This document shows positions 6,188 to 9,108 of a stretch of DNA of 9,108 nt, one piece after another; the stretch's first letter is position 1, and each line of letters opens with the position of its first letter. Both the position numbers and the translations under genes were made by a program. The notes beneath the pieces were generated by a model. That model did no database searches. It saw only the letters and a list, made by a program, of their open reading frames with translations, and was not told the DNA's origin. Source of the stretch: Acholeplasmataceae bacterium (GTDB taxonomy: Bacteria; Bacillota; Negativicutes; Acidaminococcales; Acidaminococcaceae). Location: positions 1-9,108 of the forward strand of contig JAAYIB010000173.1 of NCBI GenBank assembly GCA_012744295.1, in the 5' to 3' direction.

Positions 6188-6196
6188 TGTTAAAAT
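6188..6196 (+). promoter_or_regulatory. Candidate extended -10 promoter for the peptidase-efp unit
   Basis: TGTTAAAAT matches TGnTATAAT with one change. No good -35 is seen at 16-18 bases upstream, as is acceptable for extended -10 promoters. Transcription would begin near 6203, upstream of the ATG at 6243 and almost on the TTG at 6207, which argues against that TTG as a start. Confidence 0.5.
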
Positions 6197-6242
6197 GTCA
6201 AAGTAATTGTTAAGTTCAACATTGAACCGCGGGGCTGATCAA

Positions 6243-7298
6243 ATGTCAAGAATCGAAAAAATCAGAGCTTTTCTGCGTGATCGCAACGCTGCGGGCATAT
6301 TTATAAAAGGGTTGCCGTCAATAAGATACTTTTCGGGATTTTCCGGTGAGGACAGCCTGCTCTACATAGACCCTTCACAGGCGGTTATAATTACTGACGC
6401 CCGCTATTCCTTACAGGCAAAAGAAGAATCTCCTGACTTTTTGATGATAGACGAAGGGGAATCTTTCTGGACAAAGTTAGACAAAATAAATTATCCTGAC
6501 GGCGTTTTGAATTTTGACGGAGCAGGCTTTACCTTTGATGACTATCAGGCACTCAGTACAAAATTGGACAGCCGAAAGCTTATGACTGTTGACTTGATGC
6601 CTCTGAGAACCGTGAAGGAAGCGGAAGAGATTTCTTTACTGAAGAAGGCCGTGGAAATATCCGACCTGGCTTTTCAAGGCTTTCTCGCTAAAATAGGTGC
6701 CGGTATGCGGGAAAACCAGATGGCGGCCCTGTTAGAATATGAAATGAGAAAGTTCGGGTCGGAAAAGACGGCCTTTTCAACCATCGTTGCATCCGGTAAA
6801 AGGTCGGCAATGCCACACGGTCTTGCAACCGAAAAAGTAGTTGAGAAGGGCGATTTTGTAACTTTCGACTTCGGAGCCGTGTATAATGGTTACCATTCAG
6901 ATATTACAAGGACGATTGTTATCGGAAAAGCAGAACAATGGCAGAAAGAAGTTTATCATATTGTCAGGGAAGCTCAGAACCTTGGTATAAACTCGATAAG
7001 AGCGGGTTTAACCGGTCAAGTCCTTGACGCGATTGTGCGGAGTTATATTTCAGAAAAAGGTTATGGTGAATATTTTACTCACGGCCTTGGACACGGTGTA
7101 GGCCTCCAAATCCATGAGTTGCCGGTGGCTTCGAAAAGAGGAGTGGAAAAATTGTTGCCCAGCATGGTGCTGACAATTGAACCAGGCGTATACATCGCAG
7201 ACAAGGGCGGTGTTCGTATAGAAGACATGGTGGTAATCACACCGTCGGGCTGCGATATTCTGACACAGTCAAGTAAGGAACTTTTTGAGATTGATTAG
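6243..7298 (+). CDS. Xaa-Pro aminopeptidase (M24 family, YqhT/PepP-like)
   Basis: This metallopeptidase should remove an N-terminal residue preceding proline from cytoplasmic peptides. With ATG 6243 the protein has 351 residues: a creatinase-like N-terminal domain (IFIKGLPSIRYFSGFSG at 19-35) and a C-terminal pita-bread domain. The five metal ligands are all present: D209 in FDFGAVYNGYHSD, D220 in the same motif, H284 in THGLGHGVGLQ, E313 in TIEPGVYI and E327 in GGVRIEDM. H192 (AMPHG) and H291 are conserved substrate-site histidines. A longer frame opens at TTG 6207 but lacks a ribosome site and lies at the predicted transcript start; ATG 6243 begins MSRIEKIRAFL, the normal family start, with GGGG seven to eight bases upstream. 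It is followed 22 bases later by efp, matching yqhT-efp in Bacillus. It ends in TAG with a second in-frame stop seven codons later. Prolidase activity on dipeptides cannot be excluded. Confidence 0.93.
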   Translation: MSRIEKIRAFLRDRNAAGIFIKGLPSIRYFSGFSGEDSLLYIDPSQAVIITDARYSLQAKEESPDFLMIDEGESFWTKLDKINYPDGVLNFDGAGFTFDDYQALSTKLDSRKLMTVDLMPLRTVKEAEEISLLKKAVEISDLAFQGFLAKIGAGMRENQMAALLEYEMRKFGSEKTAFSTIVASGKRSAMPHGLATEKVVEKGDFVTFDFGAVYNGYHSDITRTIVIGKAEQWQKEVYHIVREAQNLGINSIRAGLTGQVLDAIVRSYISEKGYGEYFTHGLGHGVGLQIHELPVASKRGVEKLLPSMVLTIEPGVYIADKGGVRIEDMVVITPSGCDILTQSSKELFEID

Positions 7299-7320
7299 AT
7301 TTTGAAGCAGGAGGGTTAAT

Positions 7321-7878
7321 ATGATATCAACTAATGAGTTTAAAACCAACGTAACCGTGACTATTGACGGAGATGCCTGGCAGGTCGTGGAGTTTCAGCA
7401 TGTGAAACCGGGAAAGGGCGCAGCCTTTGTCAGAGCTAAAATGAGGAATCTTTGCACGGGGTCCGTTGTTGAACGCACCTTCAACGCTGGCGAACGACTT
7501 CCCAAGGCACATATCGACAGGCGTGAAATGCAGTTCCTTTATGAAGGTGACGGAGCTTATAACTTCATGGACAATGAAAACTTTGAACAAGTCGAAATGA
7601 CGAAGGAACAGCTTGGCAATTCCGTAAACTTTCTTAAGGAAAACATGGATGTCAAAGTCATGATTTATGAGGGGCGTATTTTGGGAGTCGACCTCCCAAA
7701 TACTGTTGAACTGACGGTTGTTGAAACAGACCCGGGAATCAGGGGCGATACAGCTACAGGCGGCAGTAAACCTGCAAAGCTCGATACCGGATACACTGTC
7801 AAGGTGCCTCTTTTCATCAATGAAGGCGACGTCCTAAGAATTGACACGAGAACAGGCGAATATATAGAACGTGCTTGA
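7321..7878 (+). CDS. efp: Translation elongation factor P
   Basis: EF-P enters the ribosomal E site and rescues ribosomes stalled at consecutive prolines. The 185-residue length is standard. The N-terminal KOW-like domain carries the modification loop HVKPGKGAAF with K32 at the tip, the position that receives 5-aminopentanol in Bacillus and lysyl or rhamnosyl groups on the equivalent residue elsewhere; K, not R, excludes the rhamnose type. The OB domains follow, with the family signature KLDTGYTVKVPLFINEGDVLRIDTRTGEY near the C-terminus, seen in parts as GYTVKVPLFI and EGDVLRIDTRTGEY. The start is ATG with AGGAGGG five bases upstream, so strong translation is expected. It is downstream of the Xaa-Pro peptidase and probably co-transcribed. 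A terminator follows directly. No modification genes are visible in the window. Confidence 0.98.
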   Translation: MISTNEFKTNVTVTIDGDAWQVVEFQHVKPGKGAAFVRAKMRNLCTGSVVERTFNAGERLPKAHIDRREMQFLYEGDGAYNFMDNENFEQVEMTKEQLGNSVNFLKENMDVKVMIYEGRILGVDLPNTVELTVVETDPGIRGDTATGGSKPAKLDTGYTVKVPLFINEGDVLRIDTRTGEYIERA

Positions 7879-7883
7879 TTTTT

Positions 7884-7914
7884 AACGCTCAATTCATTTG
7901 AGCGTTTTCTTTTT
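7884..7914 (+). terminator. Rho-independent terminator of efp
   Basis: A nine-base-pair stem (AACGCTCAA at 7884-7892 with TTGAGCGTT at 7898-7906) has the loop TTCAT. It is followed by TTCTTTTT. It starts five bases after the efp stop and separates efp from the Asp23 cluster. Confidence 0.9.
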
Positions 7915-7966
7915 AAATTTTAACCTTGTCGGCAGGCACTCCAGCGTGGCATTGACAGATAACCTA

Positions 7967-7975
7967 TGGTATAAT
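7967..7975 (+). promoter_or_regulatory. Extended -10 promoter for the asp23-amaP-DUF2273 cluster
   Basis: TGGTATAAT is a perfect extended -10 element, with TATAAT at 7970-7975. A consensus TTGACA at 7952-7957 lies only 12 bases upstream, too close for a normal sigma-A pair. A weaker GTGGCA at 7946-7951 has an 18-base spacing. The leader to ATG 8024 would be about 40 bases. Confidence 0.65.
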
Positions 7976-8023
7976 AAGCAGTAACATTGTATGCTTTTTC
8001 TATTTTTGATAGGAGGATATGTT

Positions 8024-8449
8024 ATGCTCGATGAAGAAATCAAGGAAAAGCCAATTAACACTGACAGTTATGAGGAAGATATTCCGGAAGAAGTCGGTTC
8101 GGTTAAAATTGCAGATGAAGTAATTAGTATTGTTGCAGGACTTGCTGCTACCGAAGTGACGGGAGTTGCGGGCATGAGCGGTGGTTTGGCCGGAGGAATA
8201 GCCGAGCTGCTTGGAAAGAAGAATTTTTCTAAAGGCGTTAAGGTGATCGTTGCCGGAAAAACCGTAACTATTGAGATTTACGTCATCATTGAATATGGTG
8301 TTTCCATTCCTGAAGTTGCAATAACCATACAGGAAAAAGTTAAAGAAGCGGTGGAAAGCATGACGGCCTTTGAGGTTGCGGCAGTTGATATCCATGTTCA
8401 GGGAATTGCAAGGCGCCCCGTCAAGGAAATTGAAGAAGCCAAGCAATAA
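8024..8449 (+). CDS. Asp23/Gls24 family envelope stress response protein
   Basis: The 141-residue cytoplasmic protein matches Asp23/Gls24: SVKIADEVISIVAGLAATEV, the GVAGMSGG turn, then KGVKVIVAGKTVTIEIYVIIEYG and IPEVAITIQEKVKEAVE, ending with VAAVDIHVQGI. In Staphylococcus aureus, Asp23 is an abundant alkaline-shock protein tethered to the membrane by AmaP; homologues are linked to cell-wall homeostasis. The frame is open back to an ATG at 7991, but AGGAGG at 8011-8016 is seven bases from ATG 8024 and the residues before it are a hydrophobic run unlike the family, so I choose 8024. The N-terminus is acidic (MLDEEIKEKPINTD). The amaP gene begins 30 bases downstream. In Bacillus the yloU and yqhY genes encode this family; which one this corresponds to is not settled by sequence alone, but pairing with amaP supports the Asp23 role. 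Confidence 0.93.
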   Translation: MLDEEIKEKPINTDSYEEDIPEEVGSVKIADEVISIVAGLAATEVTGVAGMSGGLAGGIAELLGKKNFSKGVKVIVAGKTVTIEIYVIIEYGVSIPEVAITIQEKVKEAVESMTAFEVAAVDIHVQGIARRPVKEIEEAKQ

Positions 8450-8479
8450 GAACGGTTTGAGAGAAAAGAGGAAGATACG

Positions 8480-8998
8480 ATGGGCATACCTGACAGAATT
8501 ATTTTAACTTTATATACAATTTTAATGGCGGTTTTTGCAGTTTTCCTGATCCTTTTTACACTTCAGATAATATCACCGACAACTGTTTATGCTTTCTGTT
8601 CCACGGTGCCGGGTCGGTGGGAATATGCAGTAGGCGGTGTCGTGCTTCTGCTTGTCAGTCTCCGTCTTTTGGTAACCGGCTTAGGCGGAACAGGAATAAG
8701 CACGCTTGCCTTGGGTGAAGAAAAAGATGGGAAAATTAGCGTTAGTAAGAGCGCCGTAGAAGATTTCGTGGCTGAGCTCAGCAATGACATTTACGGCGTA
8801 CATAACGCCAAGGCAGCAGCCAAAATGGTTGAATCGGCATTAAACATACGTATCAGCGCTTCAATTGAGCCTGGCATCAACATACCTGACACTACTGACG
8901 AGATGAAGCAGGCAATACGCAAAAGCGTATTCTCTACTCTAGGTGTAGAAATTAAGGACATTGAAGTGTTTTTCAAACACATTCAAGCTAAAAAGTGA
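8480..8998 (+). CDS. amaP: Alkaline shock response membrane anchor protein AmaP
   Basis: The 172-residue protein has two predicted membrane helices, at about 8-30 (ILTLYTILMAVFAVFLILF) and about 50-68 (AVGGVVLLLVSLRLLVTG), forming a hairpin. A cytoplasmic C-terminal domain follows (SVSKSAVEDFVAELSNDIYG, then ISASIEPGINIPDTTDEMKQ and VEIKDIEVFFKHI) and resembles a shortened Asp23 fold. This is the layout of AmaP, which recruits Asp23 to the membrane in staphylococci. The start is ATG with AGAGGAAG upstream. It lies between the Asp23 gene and a DUF2273 gene, the usual three-gene order. The function as Asp23 anchor is inferred from homology and position. Confidence 0.9.
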   Translation: MGIPDRIILTLYTILMAVFAVFLILFTLQIISPTTVYAFCSTVPGRWEYAVGGVVLLLVSLRLLVTGLGGTGISTLALGEEKDGKISVSKSAVEDFVAELSNDIYGVHNAKAAAKMVESALNIRISASIEPGINIPDTTDEMKQAIRKSVFSTLGVEIKDIEVFFKHIQAKK

Positions 8999-9026
8999 AT
9001 TCTTGCAAGAGGAAGGAGATAGAGGC

Positions 9027-9108
9027 ATGTTTTCTGAGATTATGCAAAACCTATGGGAAAACTATCGTGGGCGGCTTGTGGGAACCTTATTCGGGCTGAC
9101 GATCGGAA
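9027..9108 (+). CDS. DUF2273 family small membrane protein, 3' end outside window
   Basis: Only 27 complete codons are visible. They begin at ATG 9027 with AAGGAG eight bases upstream and encode MFSEIMQNLWENYRGRLVGT, then LFGLTIG at the window edge. The NYRGRLVGTLFG pattern, leading into a hydrophobic helix, is typical of DUF2273, a short membrane protein of about 60-80 residues that follows amaP in many Bacillota. The gap from amaP is 28 bases, so it should share its transcript. Function is unknown beyond a link with Asp23/AmaP. The call rests on few residues plus strong gene order. Confidence 0.75.
   Translation, partial: MFSEIMQNLWENYRGRLVGTLFGLTIG

Noticed and set aside
6207..6242. Upstream TTG start giving 12 extra residues to the Xaa-Pro peptidase
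   Set aside because: There is no ribosome site before it and it lies at the predicted transcription start; ATG 6243 matches the family N-terminus.
7991..8023. Upstream ATG giving a hydrophobic N-terminal extension of the Asp23 protein
   Set aside because: The AGGAGG at 8011-8016 is placed for ATG 8024, and the extension does not resemble family members; this is leader RNA.
8000..8446. Antisense open frame opposite the Asp23 gene
   Set aside because: It mirrors almost exactly the Asp23 gene, has no ribosome site or promoter, and gives an unrecognisable Asn/Phe-rich translation.

Overview
The window reads as part of a core bacterial chromosome of a Bacillota (Firmicutes) species. Gene content and order (alaS, ireB, ruvX, DUF1292, mltG, U32 protein, DUF4911, Xaa-Pro peptidase, efp, asp23, amaP, DUF2273) resemble those of Bacillus, Clostridia and Negativicutes. 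The small DUF4911 gene and the efp to asp23/amaP arrangement make me favour Negativicutes, but this is an inference from remembered gene order. All genes are on the + strand, base composition is even, and I see no mobile element, CRISPR array, rRNA or tRNA gene.

Layout. (1) 1-2391: alanyl-tRNA synthetase, missing roughly its first 65 residues at the window edge and interrupted by an in-frame TAG at 805-807; a hairpin terminator follows at 2396-2427. (2) 2476-3167: ireB and ruvX, overlapping by ATGA. (3) 3186-3616: a DUF1292 gene with its own textbook sigma-A promoter and a perfectly palindromic terminator. (4) 3662-6167: mltG, a U32-family tRNA hydroxylase-like gene and a DUF4911 gene, closely packed; the last two use TTG starts and overlap. 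(5) 6191-7914: Xaa-Pro aminopeptidase and elongation factor P, with an extended -10 promoter in front and a terminator behind. (6) 7967-9108: an Asp23/Gls24 protein, AmaP and the start of a DUF2273 gene, forming a cell-envelope stress cluster that runs off the window. No gene-free stretch exceeds 300 bases; the longest (7879-8023) holds a terminator and a promoter.

Most of the genes serve translation quality and elongation (AlaRS, the U32 tRNA-modification candidate, EF-P) or the cell envelope (MltG, Asp23/AmaP/DUF2273, and IreB as a kinase target). I see no unknown multi-gene system. The most striking feature is the amber codon inside the otherwise intact essential gene alaS. Next are a cysteine cluster in the DUF1292 protein and the overlap of the U32 gene with DUF4911 in a locus that lacks the trmR gene found there in Bacillus.
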